Numbered from the stretch's first letter, positions 1 to 12,041 are shown. The stretch: 38,997 bases of DNA from Bacillus sp. DNRA2 (GCF_012843265.1 NZ_JABAIT010000029.1:1-38997), one strand, 5' to 3'. Notes: generated from the letters alone by a model not told the origin. Made by a program: numbers and translations.

Positions 1-25
1 CTTGATAAACATTGTAACATTTGGT

Positions 26-58
26 AAGCCGTATGCCTTAATAGGGCACGTACGGTTT
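26..58 (+). other. RNA hairpin at left edge
   Basis: An 8-bp stem (26-33 with 51-58, one G-U pair) is extended by a 4-bp inner stem (34-37 with 45-48) past a two-base bulge, with a seven-base loop. It has no T-run, so it is not a terminator by itself. It lies just before the terminator at 65-90. By comparison with B. subtilis the gene to the left should be rplL, but no coding sequence is visible here. Role unknown. Confidence 0.45.
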
Positions 59-64
59 GATAAG

Positions 65-106
65 GGGGAAGCCTCGAGAGAGGTTTCCCTACTTTATTTG
101 CTTTTT
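65..106 (+). terminator. Terminator or attenuator before ybxB
   Basis: Bases 66-75 pair with 80-89 (one G-U pair) around a GAGA tetraloop. A T-rich stretch with a clear T-run at 102-106 follows. In Bacillus this position lies between rplL and ybxB, where partial termination could lower RNA polymerase subunit synthesis relative to L10/L12. That role is inferred. Confidence 0.7.
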
Positions 107-126
107 CGAATTTTTTAACATATAAT
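98..126 (+). promoter_or_regulatory. Candidate SigA promoter for ybxB-rpoBC
   Basis: TTGCTT (98-103), a 17-base spacer and a perfect TATAAT (121-126). The -35 lies in the T-rich tail of the terminator at 65-106, so transcription could restart exactly where upstream transcription stops. The -35 is weak (3 of 6). Confidence 0.5.
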
Positions 127-199
127 ACAGTTCGGAAATGCGTTTTACCTCAAATTCTTCTAAAAAAACTCTCCCTAAATGGAGGTGGTTATAAGCCAT

Positions 200-802
200 A
201 TGACTGACCATTATTATTCCCGCACACAAAATGTTGAAAGCGACCCGAAGTTTTGGGATTTTCAGTTAAGGAAACACTCGTTTCGTTTCAAAACAGATAA
301 CGGTGTTTTTTCAAAAAAAGAAGTCGATTTTGGTTCGCGGTTACTAATTGAAGTGTTTGAACCAATAGACAAGTCAGGTAAAATTCTTGATGTAGGCTGC
401 GGCTACGGCCCAATTGGCTTGTCGTTGGCTAAAAGTTTCCCGGAAGCTATGGTGCATATGATTGATGTCAATGAAAGAGCGTTAGCGCTCTCCGTGGAAA
501 ATGCTAAATTAAATCATATTGATAATATTAAAGTCTATCAAAGCGATCGCCTGCTTACGGTAGTTGATAAAGATTTTACTGATATCGTGACGAATCCGCC
601 AATTCGTGCTGGTAAGCATATTGTTCATGACATTTTTGAGCAAAGTTATCAGCATTTATCATCAGGTGGCACCTTGTGGGTTGTGATTCAGAAGAAGCAA
701 GGAGCTCCATCTGCTTTGGTGAAATTAGAAGAGTTATTTAATGAAGTTGAAACAGTTGCGAAAAGCAAGGGCTATTTTATTTTCAAAGCAAAAAAACATT
801 GA
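200..802 (+). CDS. ybxB: Class I SAM-dependent methyltransferase, RsmC-like (YbxB)
   Basis: A 200-residue class I methyltransferase of the RsmC (16S rRNA guanine-N2) family. The SAM-binding motif DVGCGYGPIG is at residues 64-73 and the catalytic NPPI motif at 132-135. It corresponds to the single methyltransferase domain of RsmC. An earlier in-frame ATG at 179 overlaps the GGAGGTGG ribosome-binding site (181-188), so the ATG at 200 is chosen; the protein then starts MTDHYYS, much like B. subtilis YbxB. It sits directly before rpoB, as in other bacilli. The rRNA target is inferred from the family and has not been shown for this protein. Confidence 0.93.
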   Translation: MTDHYYSRTQNVESDPKFWDFQLRKHSFRFKTDNGVFSKKEVDFGSRLLIEVFEPIDKSGKILDVGCGYGPIGLSLAKSFPEAMVHMIDVNERALALSVENAKLNHIDNIKVYQSDRLLTVVDKDFTDIVTNPPIRAGKHIVHDIFEQSYQHLSSGGTLWVVIQKKQGAPSALVKLEELFNEVETVAKSKGYFIFKAKKH

Positions 803-859
803 CCCGTCAAGGGGGTTATGTTAATATTATAAAATGCCAATAGATTAGTTTCCGTTTTG

Positions 860-887
860 TTGCTAAATTCATCATTAATTGTATAAA
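860..887 (+). promoter_or_regulatory. Possible rpoB promoter
   Basis: TTGCTA (860-865), a 16-base spacer and TATAAA (882-887), about 130 bases before the rpoB ribosome-binding site. Each box deviates from consensus. The 225-base gap between ybxB and rpoB holds this site and the hairpin at 941-976, and no gene. Confidence 0.35.
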
Positions 888-940
888 TTTGGCTATTGAC
901 GGTTAAGCTAATAAAATAATAGTTCGTCATGTGAAATTGT

Positions 941-976
941 GGTTTTTACAGAAAAAACCCTTTTTCTTTTTGTCTT
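941..976 (+). terminator. AT-rich attenuator-like hairpin before rpoB
   Basis: A 7-bp stem (941-947 with 953-959) is followed by two T-runs (961-965 and 967-971). The stem is mostly A-T, so any terminator would be leaky. Partial termination just upstream of rpoB is known from the E. coli rplL-rpoB gap; the same role here is inferred. Confidence 0.4.
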
Positions 977-1027
977 ATGGCAATAGATGGAATTTTATTA
1001 TAACGCTTGATTTGAGGGGTGAATCAG

Positions 1028-4000
1028 TTGACAGGTCAACTAGTTCAGTATGGACGACACCGCCAACGAAGAAGTTATGCAAGAATCAGTGAAGTATTAG
1101 AGTTACCAAATCTCATTGAAATTCAAACCTCTTCTTATCAGTGGTTTCTTGATGAGGGTTTACGCGAAATGTTCCAGGACATTTCACCAATCGAAGACTT
1201 TACTGGTAACCTATCATTGGAATTCATTGATTATAGCTTAGGTGATCCTAAGTATTCTGTTGAGGAGTCGAAGGAACGAGACGTTACATATTCTGCGCCA
1301 TTGCGTGTAAAGGTACGTCTAGTGAACAAAGAAACAGGTGAAGTAAAAGACCAAGATGTATTTATGGGTGACTTCCCACTTATGACAGAAACAGGAACGT
1401 TTGTTATTAACGGTGCTGAACGTGTAATCGTTTCGCAATTAGTGCGTTCTCCGAGTGTTTATTTTAGTGGAAAAGTGGATAAGAACGGTAAAAAAGGATT
1501 TACAGCAACGGTAATTCCTAACCGTGGTGCTTGGCTAGAGTATGAAACTGACGCCAAGGATGTTGTGTATGTAAGAATAGATCGTACTCGGAAACTGCCC
1601 GTTACGGTTCTTTTGCGTTCACTCGGCTTCGGATCAGATTCAGAAATCATCGACCTAGTCGGCGACAATGAATACATCCGTAATACTTTGGAAAAAGACA
1701 ACACCGAAAGTACGGAAAAAGCGCTCTTGGAAATTTACGAGCGTCTTCGTCCAGGTGAACCACCAACTGTAGATAATGCAAAAAGTTTATTAGTCTCACG
1801 CTTCTTTGATCCAAAGCGTTATGATTTAGCCAATGTGGGTCGTTATAAGATTAATAAAAAGCTTCATATTAAAAATAGACTATTCGGACAGCGCTTAGCG
1901 GAGACGCTTGTTGATCCGGAAACTGGGGAAATTATTGCGGAAAAAGGTACTACGCTTGATCGTCGTACATTGGACCGTATTCTTCCTAATCTTGAAAACA
2001 ATATCGGTTTCAAGTCAATCAACCCAATTGCTGGAGTGGTTGAGGATGATATTGTACTTCAATCAATTAAAATTTATGCACCAAACGAAGATGGCGAAAA
2101 GGTTATTAATGTAATTGGTAATTCCAATATTGAAGAAGCGATTAAAAACATCACACCAGCTGATATTATTGCGTCTATCAGTTATTTCTTTAATTTGCTA
2201 CATGGCGTTGGAAATACCGATGATATCGATCACTTAGGTAATCGTCGTTTGCGTTCGGTTGGAGAATTGCTGCAAAATCAATTCCGTATTGGTTTGTCTC
2301 GGATGGAACGTGTTGTACGGGAAAGAATGTCGATTCAAGATACGGCAACGATTACGCCACAGCAATTGATTAATATCCGTCCTGTTATAGCTTCAATTAA
2401 AGAATTCTTTGGAAGCTCACAGTTGTCACAATTTATGGATCAAACAAACCCGCTTGCGGAATTGACTCATAAACGTCGTTTATCTGCACTAGGACCTGGT
2501 GGATTAACGCGTGAACGTGCTGGCTTTGAAGTGCGTGACGTTCACTATTCACACTATGGTCGTATGTGTCCGATTGAAACGCCAGAGGGTCCAAACATTG
2601 GTTTGATTAACTCGCTTTCATCATATGCAAAGGTAAACCGTTTTGGTTTTATTGAAACGCCATATCGTCGTGTCGATCCTGAAACAGGAAAAGTAACAGC
2701 TCGTATTGATTATCTTACTGCAGATGAGCAAGATAACTATGTTGTTGCCCAAGCAAATGCTCGTCTAGGTGAAGATGGTTCGTTCTTAGATGAAGATGTT
2801 GTTGCGCGTTTCCGAGATGAGAACGTTGTGGTAAATCGTGATCGTATCGATTACATGGACGTATCTCCAAAACAGGTTGTTTCAGCCGCAACGGCATGTA
2901 TTCCGTTCTTGGAAAATGATGACTCTAACCGTGCTTTGATGGGTGCGAACATGCAACGTCAAGCTGTTCCGTTGCTTCAACCTGAAGCGCCGCGCGTTGG
3001 TACAGGTATGGAATATGTATCTGCGAAGGACTCAGGTGCTGCTGTAATTTGTAAGCATCCTGGTATTGTTGAACATGTTGAAGCTCGCGAAGTATGGGTT
3101 CGCCGTATTTCTGAGGTAGATGGTCAAGAGGTCAAAGGAAATCTTGATAAATACCGTATGCTTAAATTCATTCGTTCAAACCAAGGTACATGCTACAACC
3201 AACGTCCGATTGTTAGTGTTGGTGACCGTGTTGTGAAGGGTGAAATACTTGCTGATGGTCCATCAATGGAAAAAGGTGAGCTTGCGCTTGGTCGTAACGT
3301 TCTTGTAGCCTTCATGACTTGGGACGGTTATAACTACGAGGATGCAATCATCATGAGCGAGCGCCTTGTTAAAGATGATGTTTATACTTCAATTCATATT
3401 GAAGAATATGAATCTGAATCTCGTGATACAAAATTAGGACCTGAAGAGATTACCCGTGACATTCCAAACGTTGGGGAAGATGCCCTTCGCAATTTGGATG
3501 AGCGCGGAATTATTCGAATCGGTGCTGAAGTGAAAGATGGCGACTTATTAGTTGGTAAAGTGACACCTAAAGGTGTTACGGAATTAACAGCTGAAGAGCG
3601 TCTCTTGCATGCCATTTTTGGTGAAAAGGCACGTGAAGTTCGCGATACATCTTTAAGAGTACCACACGGCGGTGGCGGTATTGTCTTGGATGTTAAAGTC
3701 TTCAATCGTGAAGATGGTGATGAACTTCCTCCAGGTGTTAACCAATTAGTTCGTGTTTATATCGTTCAAAAACGTAAAATCCACGAAGGCGATAAAATGG
3801 CGGGACGCCACGGTAATAAAGGGGTTATTTCCAAGATTATGCCTGAAGAGGATATGCCTTACTTACCAGATGGTACGCCTGTGGACATCATGTTAAACCC
3901 ATTAGGGGTTCCTTCGCGGATGAACATCGGACAGGTGTTAGAGCTTCATTTAGGTATGGCTGCTCGTGCGCTTGGAATTCATGTTGCGTCACCAGTATTT

Positions 4001-4588
4001 GACGGTGCGCGTGAGGAAGACGTTTGGGGAACCATTGAAGAAGCTGGTATGGCACGTGACGCCAAAACTGTTCTTTATGATGGCCGTTCTGGTGAAGCTT
4101 TTGATAATCGCGTCTCTGTCGGTGTTATGTACATGATCAAACTTGCGCACATGGTAGATGATAAACTACATGCGCGTTCTACTGGTCCATACTCACTAGT
4201 TACGCAACAACCACTTGGTGGTAAAGCGCAATTTGGTGGACAGCGTTTTGGAGAGATGGAGGTATGGGCGCTTGAAGCATACGGTGCTGCATACACATTA
4301 CAGGAAATCTTAACGGTTAAATCCGATGACGTAGTTGGACGTGTAAAAACTTACGAAGCAATCGTTAAAGGTGAAAATGTTCCTGAACCTGGTGTTCCTG
4401 AATCATTTAAAGTATTAATTAAGGAACTTCAAAGTTTAGGTATGGATGTAAAAATTCTTTCAGGTGACGAGCAGGAAATTGAAATGCGTGACCTAGAGGA
4501 CGAAGAAGAAATTCAACAAGCTGAATCATTAACGATTGCCCCTGAGCTTGATAGTGTTGAGACAGAGGTAGTAGGAACGAAGGAATAG
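1028..4588 (+). CDS. rpoB: RNA polymerase beta subunit
   Basis: Beta subunit, 1186 residues, very close to B. subtilis RpoB over its whole length. The start is TTG at 1028, seven bases after GAGGGGTG (1014-1021). The GTG at 1019 lies inside that ribosome-binding site and is rejected. The rifampicin pocket (about residues 461-490: [23 protein letters not shown]) has the usual residues, including the His at 481, so a rifampicin-sensitive sequence is expected. The switch and active-site block with [12 protein letters not shown] and the C-terminal clamp region ([20 protein letters not shown]) are present. The acidic C-terminal tail is typical of Bacillus and differs most from B. subtilis. It forms the catalytic core together with RpoC and RpoA. 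Confidence 0.98.
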   Translation: MTGQLVQYGRHRQRRSYARISEVLELPNLIEIQTSSYQWFLDEGLREMFQDISPIEDFTGNLSLEFIDYSLGDPKYSVEESKERDVTYSAPLRVKVRLVNKETGEVKDQDVFMGDFPLMTETGTFVINGAERVIVSQLVRSPSVYFSGKVDKNGKKGFTATVIPNRGAWLEYETDAKDVVYVRIDRTRKLPVTVLLRSLGFGSDSEIIDLVGDNEYIRNTLEKDNTESTEKALLEIYERLRPGEPPTVDNAKSLLVSRFFDPKRYDLANVGRYKINKKLHIKNRLFGQRLAETLVDPETGEIIAEKGTTLDRRTLDRILPNLENNIGFKSINPIAGVVEDDIVLQSIKIYAPNEDGEKVINVIGNSNIEEAIKNITPADIIASISYFFNLLHGVGNTDDIDHLGNRRLRSVGELLQNQFRIGLSRMERVVRERMSIQDTATITPQQLINIRPVIASIKEFFGSSQLSQFMDQTNPLAELTHKRRLSALGPGGLTRERAGFEVRDVHYSHYGRMCPIETPEGPNIGLINSLSSYAKVNRFGFIETPYRRVDPETGKVTARIDYLTADEQDNYVVAQANARLGEDGSFLDEDVVARFRDENVVVNRDRIDYMDVSPKQVVSAATACIPFLENDDSNRALMGANMQRQAVPLLQPEAPRVGTGMEYVSAKDSGAAVICKHPGIVEHVEAREVWVRRISEVDGQEVKGNLDKYRMLKFIRSNQGTCYNQRPIVSVGDRVVKGEILADGPSMEKGELALGRNVLVAFMTWDGYNYEDAIIMSERLVKDDVYTSIHIEEYESESRDTKLGPEEITRDIPNVGEDALRNLDERGIIRIGAEVKDGDLLVGKVTPKGVTELTAEERLLHAIFGEKAREVRDTSLRVPHGGGGIVLDVKVFNREDGDELPPGVNQLVRVYIVQKRKIHEGDKMAGRHGNKGVISKIMPEEDMPYLPDGTPVDIMLNPLGVPSRMNIGQVLELHLGMAARALGIHVASPVFDGAREEDVWGTIEEAGMARDAKTVLYDGRSGEAFDNRVSVGVMYMIKLAHMVDDKLHARSTGPYSLVTQQPLGGKAQFGGQRFGEMEVWALEAYGAAYTLQEILTVKSDDVVGRVKTYEAIVKGENVPEPGVPESFKVLIKELQSLGMDVKILSGDEQEIEMRDLEDEEEIQQAESLTIAPELDSVETEVVGTKE

Positions 4589-4601
4589 TATCAACTTAAG
4601 A

Positions 4602-4643
4602 GCTCAGCGAAGCCGATTTGACTTCGCTGAGCACCGCTTTTTT
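4602..4643 (+). terminator. Terminator-like hairpin between rpoB and rpoC
   Basis: A perfect 11-bp stem (4602-4612 with 4622-4632) with a nine-base loop; a T-run follows at 4638-4643 after a five-base gap. The gap should weaken termination. It lies in the 154-base rpoB-rpoC spacer, inside an operon where both subunits are needed in equal amounts, so leaky termination or RNase processing is more likely than a full stop. Confidence 0.55.
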
Positions 4644-4742
4644 CATATAGAAGTTAATTGCATAGGTAAATAGATTTACTATGTTGATCCGCAAATAGCG
4701 GAAGAAGGGTAAAACCTGAAGATCGAAAGGGAGGTAGGCCCC

Positions 4743-7700
4743 TTGCTAGATGTAAACAATTTTGAGTATATGAAAATTGGTCTAGCTTCACCGGATAAAA
4801 TCCGTTCATGGTCATTTGGTGAGGTAAAAAAACCAGAAACGATTAACTATCGTACACTTAAGCCGGAAAAAGACGGTTTATTTTGTGAACGCATTTTTGG
4901 TCCGCAAAAAGACTGGGAGTGTCATTGTGGAAAGTACAAACGTGTTCGTTATAAGGGCGTAGTTTGTGATCGATGTGGTGTTGAGGTAACACGTGCAAAA
5001 GTTCGCCGTGAGCGGATGGGACATATTGAGTTAGCAGCGCCAGTTTCCCATATTTGGTATTTCAAAGGAATCCCAAGTAGAATGGGGCTAGTTCTTGACA
5101 TGTCTCCTCGTGCTTTAGAAGAAGTTATTTACTTTGCTTCATATGTTGTTACTGAACCTGGTGATACTGCATTAGAAAAGAAACAGCTTCTTTCAGAAAA
5201 AGAGTACCGTACTTACCGTGAAAAATACGGCACTAAGTTCCAAGCTTCAATGGGTGCAGAAGCCATCAAGAAGCTATTGTTTGATATTGACTTAGAAAAA
5301 GAAGTCGATATGTTAAAAGAAGAATTAAAAACAGCTCAAGGTCAACGTCGTACACGTGCGATTAAACGTCTTGAAGTACTTGAAGCGTTCCGTGGGTCAG
5401 GTAACGAGCCTTCATGGATGATTTTAGATGTGCTTCCAGTGATTCCGCCAGAATTGCGTCCGATGGTTCAATTAGATGGTGGCCGTTTTGCAACATCTGA
5501 CTTGAACGATTTATATCGTCGTGTAATTAACCGGAATAATCGTTTAAAACGCTTATTAGACCTTGGTGCACCAAGTATTATTGTCCAAAATGAAAAGCGG
5601 ATGCTTCAGGAAGCTGTAGATGCGCTTATCGATAATGGACGTCGTGGTCGTCCAGTTACTGGTCCGGGTAATCGCCCGTTAAAATCACTATCTCACATGT
5701 TAAAAGGTAAACAAGGACGTTTCCGTCAAAACCTACTAGGTAAACGGGTAGACTACTCTGGTCGTTCTGTTATCGTTGTAGGACCAAACTTAAAAATGTA
5801 TCAGTGCGGCTTACCAAAAGAAATGGCTCTAGAACTATTCAAGCCATTCGTTATGAAGGAACTGGTTGAAAAGGGCCTCGCACATAACATAAAATCTGCA
5901 AAACGGAAAATTGAACGGGTAAATCCTGAGGTTTGGGATGTATTAGAAGAAGTTATCCGTGAGCATCCGGTATTATTAAACCGTGCGCCTACACTTCACC
6001 GTTTAGGAATCCAGGCATTTGAGCCTACATTGGTTGAAGGACGTGCAATTCGCCTCCATCCGCTTGTATGTACAGCTTACAACGCTGACTTCGACGGTGA
6101 CCAAATGGCAGTACACGTACCACTTTCATCTGAAGCTCAAGCTGAAGCGCGTTTATTAATGCTTGCAGCTCAAAATATCTTAAATCCTAAAGATGGTAAA
6201 CCGGTTGTTACACCATCTCAGGACATGGTTTTAGGTAACTATTACTTAACAATGGAGCGTGAAGGTGCCATTGGTGAAGGTATGATTTTTAAAGATCGTA
6301 ACGAAGCTTTAATTGCTTACCAAAATGGTTATGTTCACCTGCATACGAGAGTAGCTGTTGATGCAGGCTCTTTAGGGAATGTTACTTTTACTGAAGAACA
6401 AAACAAAAAATTGTTAATTACGACTGTGGGTAAATTAGTCTTTAATGAAATTTTACCAGAGTCATTCCCGTATATTAACGAGCCAACAAAGTTGAATCTT
6501 GAGGAAAAAACTCCGGAAAGATACTTTGTAGAACCAGGAACGGATGTAAGAGCGGTTATCAAGGAAATGCCGTTAGTTGATCCATTCAAAAAGAAAATTC
6601 TAGGTAACATTATTGCGGAAGTATTTAAACGTTTCAAAATTACTGAAACCTCAAAAATGCTTGACCGTATGAAGGATCTTGGATTTAAACACTCAACAAA
6701 AGCTGGTATTACAGTAGGGGTAGCTGACATCGTCGTATTAGGCGAGAAGCAAGAAATCATTCACGAAGCGCAAGTAAAGGTTGATAATGTAACGAAACAG
6801 TTTAGACGTGGTTTAATAACCGAGGACGAACGTTATGATCGCGTTATTTCAATCTGGAGCGCTGCAAAGGATACCATCCAAGCGAAACTAATGAAGTCAT
6901 TGGAAAAAACAAACCCAATCTTCATGATGAGTGATTCTGGTGCCCGTGGTAACGCATCTAACTTTACACAATTAGCTGGTATGCGTGGACTAATGGCCAA
7001 CCCAGCTGGACGTATTATTGAATTGCCAATTAAATCAAGTTTCCGTGAAGGATTAACAGTACTAGAGTACTTTATTTCTACACATGGAGCACGTAAAGGA
7101 TTGGCGGATACGGCTCTTAAAACAGCTGACTCTGGTTACTTAACACGTCGTCTTGTTGATGTTGCGCAGGATGTAATTGTTCGTGAAGATGACTGTGGTA
7201 CTGATCGAGGCTTATTAATAAGTGCTCTTAAAGATGGAACTGAAATAATTGAACCACTAGATGAACGTCTTATCGGTCGTTATGCAAGAAAGGCAATTAA
7301 GCATCCAGTGACCAATGAAGTCATCGTTCCTGAGAACGGATTAATTACAGAAGATCTATCAGTTGAAGTGGTAGAAGCAAATGTTGAAGAGGTTTGGATT
7401 CGTTCTGCCTTTACATGTAATACTCGCCATGGAGTATGTAAAAAATGTTATGGCCGTAACTTGGCAACTGGTCAAGAAGTTGAAGTGGGTGAAGCAGTCG
7501 GAATTATCGCTGCACAATCCATCGGTGAACCAGGTACACAGTTAACGATGCGTACATTCCATACAGGTGGGGTAGCTGGAGACGATATTACTCAAGGTTT
7601 ACCGCGGATTCAGGAGCTTTTCGAAGCTCGTAATCCGAAAGGTCAATCGGTTATTTCTGAAATCGAAGGTGTTGTTGTAGGTATTAATGAAGGGCGAGAT

Positions 7701-8342
7701 CGTCAGCATGAAATCGTTGTTCAAGGTGAGGTTGAAAGCCGTACCTATACCGCTCCTTATACAGCGCGCTTAAAGGTTGCGCTTAATACTCGAGTAGGCC
7801 GTGGTCAAGAATTAACTGAAGGTTCTATTGATCCTAAAGAACTATTGCGTGTTACTGATATGAAAACTGTTCAAGAATACTTACTCCGTGAAGTGCAGAA
7901 GGTTTACCGGATGCAAGGGGTAGAAATTGGAGACAAACATATCGAGGTAATGGTTCGTCAAATGCTTCGTAAGGTAAGAGTGGTGGATGCAGGTGAAACA
8001 AGTGTATTACCTGGAGCTCTATTAGATGTTCACCAATTTACTGATGCGAATGAAAAAGCATTACTAGCAGGAAAACAACCAGCCACTGGTCGTCCAGTCT
8101 TGCTTGGTATTACAAAAGCATCACTCGAAACTGATTCATTCCTTTCTGCTGCATCATTCCAGGAAACAACAAGAGTTCTTACGGATGCTGCGATAAAAGG
8201 AAAACGTGACGAGTTACTTGGATTAAAAGAAAATGTAATTATTGGTAAGCTAGTTCCGGCAGGTACTGGAATGCAACGATACCGTCGGGCAGAACCAATT
8301 ATCCAAGCAGAAACTGCAGAAGATAAAGTTACAGTCGAATAA
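4743..8342 (+). CDS. rpoC: RNA polymerase beta-prime subunit
   Basis: Beta-prime subunit, 1199 residues, matching B. subtilis RpoC end to end. It starts with TTG at 4743, after AAAGGGAGGT (4726-4735). The N-terminal zinc ribbon has Cys60, Cys62, Cys75 and Cys78. The catalytic loop NADFDGDQM places the three magnesium-binding aspartates at 449, 451 and 453. The bridge-helix/trigger-loop part includes [19 protein letters not shown], and the second zinc site includes [11 protein letters not shown]. The final 20 residues diverge from B. subtilis. It pairs with RpoB in the polymerase core and is followed by a strong terminator. Confidence 0.98.
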   Translation: MLDVNNFEYMKIGLASPDKIRSWSFGEVKKPETINYRTLKPEKDGLFCERIFGPQKDWECHCGKYKRVRYKGVVCDRCGVEVTRAKVRRERMGHIELAAPVSHIWYFKGIPSRMGLVLDMSPRALEEVIYFASYVVTEPGDTALEKKQLLSEKEYRTYREKYGTKFQASMGAEAIKKLLFDIDLEKEVDMLKEELKTAQGQRRTRAIKRLEVLEAFRGSGNEPSWMILDVLPVIPPELRPMVQLDGGRFATSDLNDLYRRVINRNNRLKRLLDLGAPSIIVQNEKRMLQEAVDALIDNGRRGRPVTGPGNRPLKSLSHMLKGKQGRFRQNLLGKRVDYSGRSVIVVGPNLKMYQCGLPKEMALELFKPFVMKELVEKGLAHNIKSAKRKIERVNPEVWDVLEEVIREHPVLLNRAPTLHRLGIQAFEPTLVEGRAIRLHPLVCTAYNADFDGDQMAVHVPLSSEAQAEARLLMLAAQNILNPKDGKPVVTPSQDMVLGNYYLTMEREGAIGEGMIFKDRNEALIAYQNGYVHLHTRVAVDAGSLGNVTFTEEQNKKLLITTVGKLVFNEILPESFPYINEPTKLNLEEKTPERYFVEPGTDVRAVIKEMPLVDPFKKKILGNIIAEVFKRFKITETSKMLDRMKDLGFKHSTKAGITVGVADIVVLGEKQEIIHEAQVKVDNVTKQFRRGLITEDERYDRVISIWSAAKDTIQAKLMKSLEKTNPIFMMSDSGARGNASNFTQLAGMRGLMANPAGRIIELPIKSSFREGLTVLEYFISTHGARKGLADTALKTADSGYLTRRLVDVAQDVIVREDDCGTDRGLLISALKDGTEIIEPLDERLIGRYARKAIKHPVTNEVIVPENGLITEDLSVEVVEANVEEVWIRSAFTCNTRHGVCKKCYGRNLATGQEVEVGEAVGIIAAQSIGEPGTQLTMRTFHTGGVAGDDITQGLPRIQELFEARNPKGQSVISEIEGVVVGINEGRDRQHEIVVQGEVESRTYTAPYTARLKVALNTRVGRGQELTEGSIDPKELLRVTDMKTVQEYLLREVQKVYRMQGVEIGDKHIEVMVRQMLRKVRVVDAGETSVLPGALLDVHQFTDANEKALLAGKQPATGRPVLLGITKASLETDSFLSAASFQETTRVLTDAAIKGKRDELLGLKENVIIGKLVPAGTGMQRYRRAEPIIQAETAEDKVTVE

Positions 8343-8354
8343 TTTAGTTGAAAT

Positions 8355-8397
8355 GCGGTACTTCGAACCGGTTATATATTCGAAGTACCGCGTTTTT
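8355..8397 (+). terminator. Intrinsic terminator of rpoBC
   Basis: A perfect 13-bp stem (8355-8367 with 8379-8391), 11-base loop, and a T-run at 8393-8397. It separates the rpoBC unit from the next promoter at 8424. Confidence 0.9.
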
Positions 8398-8423
8398 AAA
8401 TAAGAGAATTTTTTTATTGAATG

Positions 8424-8452
8424 TTGACATTGCTTTTTGAAGGTGTTAATAT
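8424..8452 (+). promoter_or_regulatory. SigA promoter for rplGB and the str operon
   Basis: Consensus TTGACA (8424-8429), a 17-base spacer and TAATAT (8447-8452). It lies directly after the rpoC terminator and about 45 bases before rplGB. It is one of the best promoter matches in the window. Confidence 0.85.
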
Positions 8453-8497
8453 ATCAAAGGTGCTCCTATTTACCTGATACTTTGGAGGATAAGAAAT

Positions 8498-8746
8498 ATG
8501 TCTTATGATAAAGTATTACAGGCAGAACACATTATTATTGGTACAAAACAAACAGCCAAAGCTCTAAAATCTGGTTCGGTCATTGAAGTAGTTGTAGCGA
8601 CTGATGCTGATCTAAAAGTGGTTTCAAAAGTTGTGCAAACTGCTAAAGAAATGGATGTTCCAATTTCTTATGTCGATTCGATGAAAAAACTCGGAAGAGC
8701 ATGTAAGATAGATGTTGGAGCGGCAACTGTGGCTATTACTCGTTAA
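8498..8746 (+). CDS. rplGB: L7Ae-family kink-turn RNA-binding protein
   Basis: An 82-residue single-domain L7Ae/L30e/S12e-family protein (YbxF). Family members bind kink-turn RNA. The YbxF subfamily is known to bind kink-turns in vitro, but its cellular role is unsettled. The start ATG follows TGGAGGAT with good spacing. It is first in the rpsL-rpsG-fusA-tuf unit, as in B. subtilis. A pair of mutually exclusive hairpins lies immediately after its stop codon. Confidence 0.93.
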   Translation: MSYDKVLQAEHIIIGTKQTAKALKSGSVIEVVVATDADLKVVSKVVQTAKEMDVPISYVDSMKKLGRACKIDVGAATVAITR

Positions 8747-8751
8747 AAACT

Positions 8752-8790
8752 GTTTTTGTAGAATATATCTGCAAAAACTTTGTTTTTGCA
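8752..8790 (+). promoter_or_regulatory. Competing hairpins between rplGB and rpsL
   Basis: Arm 2 (8769-8778) can pair with the preceding arm 1 (8752-8761, 10 bp, one G-U, seven-base loop) or, over 8770-8778, with the following arm 3 (8782-8790, 9 bp, three-base loop). Both cannot form at once. A run of A follows and no T-run, so a standard terminator is excluded. Possible control of readthrough or processing; inferred. Confidence 0.5.
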
Positions 8791-8799
8791 AAAAATTGA

Positions 8800-9270
<471 letters not shown>

Positions 9271-9280
9271 TCACTTATAA

Positions 9281-9781
<501 letters not shown>

Positions 9782-9830
9782 TCTAACCTTCAAAACCAAT
9801 ACACTCATACATGGAAGGAGATAGACCAAA

Positions 9831-11909
9831 ATGGCTAGAGAGTTCTCCTTGGATAATACTCGTAATATCGGAATCATGGCACACATCGATGCCGGTAAAA
9901 CAACCACCACTGAGCGTGTCCTTTATTATACTGGTCGTATTCACAAGATCGGTGAAACTCATGAAGGTGCATCGCAAATGGACTGGATGGAGCAAGAACA
10001 AGAACGTGGTATCACAATCACTTCTGCAGCAACAACTGCACAGTGGAAGGGCCACCGCGTAAACATCATCGACACACCAGGACACGTAGACTTCACTGTT
10101 GAGGTTGAACGTTCACTTCGTGTACTTGATGGTGCAGTAGCAGTTCTTGATGCTCAATCTGGGGTTGAGCCACAAACTGAAACTGTTTGGCGTCAAGCTA
10201 CAACTTACGGAGTTCCGCGTGTTGTATTCGTTAACAAAATGGATAAAATCGGTGCGGATTTCTTATATTCTGTAAGAACTATTCATGACCGTCTTCAAGC
10301 GAATGCACATCCGATTCAATTACCAATCGGTGCTGAAGATGAATTCGAAGCAATCATTGACTTAGTAGAAATGAAAGCTCATTTCTACAGTAATGACCTT
10401 GGAACTGATATCGAAGTTCGTGACATTCCAGAAGAACATCAAGATTTAGCTGCAGAATACCGCGAAAAGTTGGTTGAAGCAGTAGCGGAGCTTGATGAAG
10501 AATTGATGGAAAAATACCTTGGCGGAGAAGAAATCAGCATTGAAGAATTAAAAGCTGGAATCCGTAAAGGTACTACAAATGTTGAGTTTTACCCAGTTAT
10601 CTGTGGATCAGCATTTAAAAACAAAGGTGTTCAATTGATGCTTGATGCTGTTATTGACTATCTTCCATCTCCGTTAGATGTACCTGCAATTAAAGGTACT
10701 CTTCCAGATACAGATGAAGAAGTTGAACGTCATTCTGACGACAACGAGCCTTTCGCAGCACTTGCATTTAAAGTTATGACTGACCCATATGTAGGGAAAT
10801 TAACATTCTTCCGTGTGTACTCTGGTACATTACAATCTGGATCATATGTTCAAAACTCTACTAAGGGCAAGCGTGAACGTATCGGTCGTATCCTGCAAAT
10901 GCATGCGAACAGCCGTCAAGAAATTTCAGAAGTACATGCAGGGGATATTGCTGCAGCTGTAGGTTTAAAAGATACTACTACTGGTGATACTTTATGTGAT
11001 GATAAATCTCCAGTAATCTTAGAATCTATGCAGTTCCCAGAACCTGTTATTCAACTTTCAGTTGAACCTAAATCTAAAGCAGACCAAGACAAAATGACGA
11101 CTGCTTTACAAAAGCTTCAAGAAGAAGACCCAACTTTCCGTGCGCACACTGACCAGGAAACTGGACAAGTTATCATTGCTGGTATGGGTGAACTTCACCT
11201 TGATATTATCGTTGACCGTATGCGTCGCGAGTTCAAGGTAGAAGCAAACGTAGGTGCCCCTCAGGTTGCTTACCGTGAAACATTCCGTTCTTCTGCAAAT
11301 GTTGAAGGGAAATTCGCTCGTCAATCTGGTGGACGTGGTCAGTACGGACATGTATGGATTGAGTTCTCACCTAATGACGAAGGTAAAGGCTTTGAGTTTG
11401 TAAATGGTATCGTTGGTGGGGTAGTACCTCGTGAGTACATCCCAGCGGTTCAAGCAGGTCTTGAAGATGCACTTGATCGAGGAGTACTTGCAGGTTATCC
11501 ACTTGTAGACATCAAGGCTAGACTATTTGATGGTTCATACCATGATGTTGACTCAAGTGAAATGGCGTTTAAAATTGCCGCTTCCATGGCTCTTAAAAAC
11601 GCAGCTTCAAAATGTAGCCCTGTAATCCTTGAACCAGTTATGAGAGTTGAAGTTGTAATCCCTGAAGATTATCTTGGAGACATCATGGGTCAAATTACTG
11701 CTCGTCGCGGCCGCGTCGAAGGTATGGAGGCTCGTGGTAATGCTCAAGTAGTTCGTTCAATGGTTCCGCTATCTGAGATGTTTGGTTACGCTACTGCGTT
11801 ACGTTCAAGCACTCAAGGGCGTGGTGTGTTCTCAATGCACTTTGACCATTATGAAGAAGTACCGAAGTCAATCTCTGAAGAAATCATCAAAAAAAATAAA
11901 GGTGAATAA
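9831..11909 (+). CDS. fusA: Translation elongation factor G
   Basis: EF-G, 692 residues, the GTPase driving translocation. GTP-binding motifs: AHIDAGKTT (17-25), DTPGHVD (81-87), NKMD (near 135). Domains II to V follow; domain IV carries [11 protein letters not shown] and the C-terminal domain ends [16 protein letters not shown]. It is canonical in length and has no paralogue-like changes. It starts at ATG 9831 after AAGGAGAT and lies 49 bases after rpsG. The usual fusidic-acid contact regions show no obvious change, although resistance cannot be judged by eye. Confidence 0.98.
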   Translation: MAREFSLDNTRNIGIMAHIDAGKTTTTERVLYYTGRIHKIGETHEGASQMDWMEQEQERGITITSAATTAQWKGHRVNIIDTPGHVDFTVEVERSLRVLDGAVAVLDAQSGVEPQTETVWRQATTYGVPRVVFVNKMDKIGADFLYSVRTIHDRLQANAHPIQLPIGAEDEFEAIIDLVEMKAHFYSNDLGTDIEVRDIPEEHQDLAAEYREKLVEAVAELDEELMEKYLGGEEISIEELKAGIRKGTTNVEFYPVICGSAFKNKGVQLMLDAVIDYLPSPLDVPAIKGTLPDTDEEVERHSDDNEPFAALAFKVMTDPYVGKLTFFRVYSGTLQSGSYVQNSTKGKRERIGRILQMHANSRQEISEVHAGDIAAAVGLKDTTTGDTLCDDKSPVILESMQFPEPVIQLSVEPKSKADQDKMTTALQKLQEEDPTFRAHTDQETGQVIIAGMGELHLDIIVDRMRREFKVEANVGAPQVAYRETFRSSANVEGKFARQSGGRGQYGHVWIEFSPNDEGKGFEFVNGIVGGVVPREYIPAVQAGLEDALDRGVLAGYPLVDIKARLFDGSYHDVDSSEMAFKIAASMALKNAASKCSPVILEPVMRVEVVIPEDYLGDIMGQITARRGRVEGMEARGNAQVVRSMVPLSEMFGYATALRSSTQGRGVFSMHFDHYEEVPKSISEEIIKKNKGE

Positions 11910-11938
11910 TTGATTTCACCAGACTTATAAAGTATAAA
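11910..11938 (+). promoter_or_regulatory. Candidate SigA promoter for tuf
   Basis: TTGATT (11910-11915), a 17-base spacer and TATAAA (11933-11938), starting right after the fusA stop codon. A separate tuf promoter fits the known need for several-fold more EF-Tu than EF-G. Confidence 0.6.
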
Positions 11939-11962
11939 TACTATTGTAAGCTTTGGATGTAT

Positions 11963-11988
11963 TGAAGATAGACTCTGTTCTATCTTCA
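11963..11988 (+). other. Hairpin in the tuf leader
   Basis: A perfect 10-bp stem (11963-11972 with 11979-11988) with a six-base loop, 54 bases before the tuf start. No T-run follows, so it is more likely a 5' stabilising or processing structure on the tuf mRNA than a terminator. Inferred. Confidence 0.5.
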
Positions 11989-12041
11989 TATACCCATATA
12001 TACTTAATTATTTTCTTAAAATCAAAGGAGGATTTCCTAAA

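Noticed and set aside
896-925. TTGACG upstream of rpoB as a -35 box
   Set aside because: No acceptable -10 occurs 16-18 bases downstream; the nearest are AATAAT at 13 and TAATAG at 15.
9783-10085. Reverse-strand and alternative-frame open frames in rpsG, fusA, tuf and the ribosomal genes
   Set aside because: They are antisense or frame-shifted shadows of strongly biased coding sequences, with no start signals.
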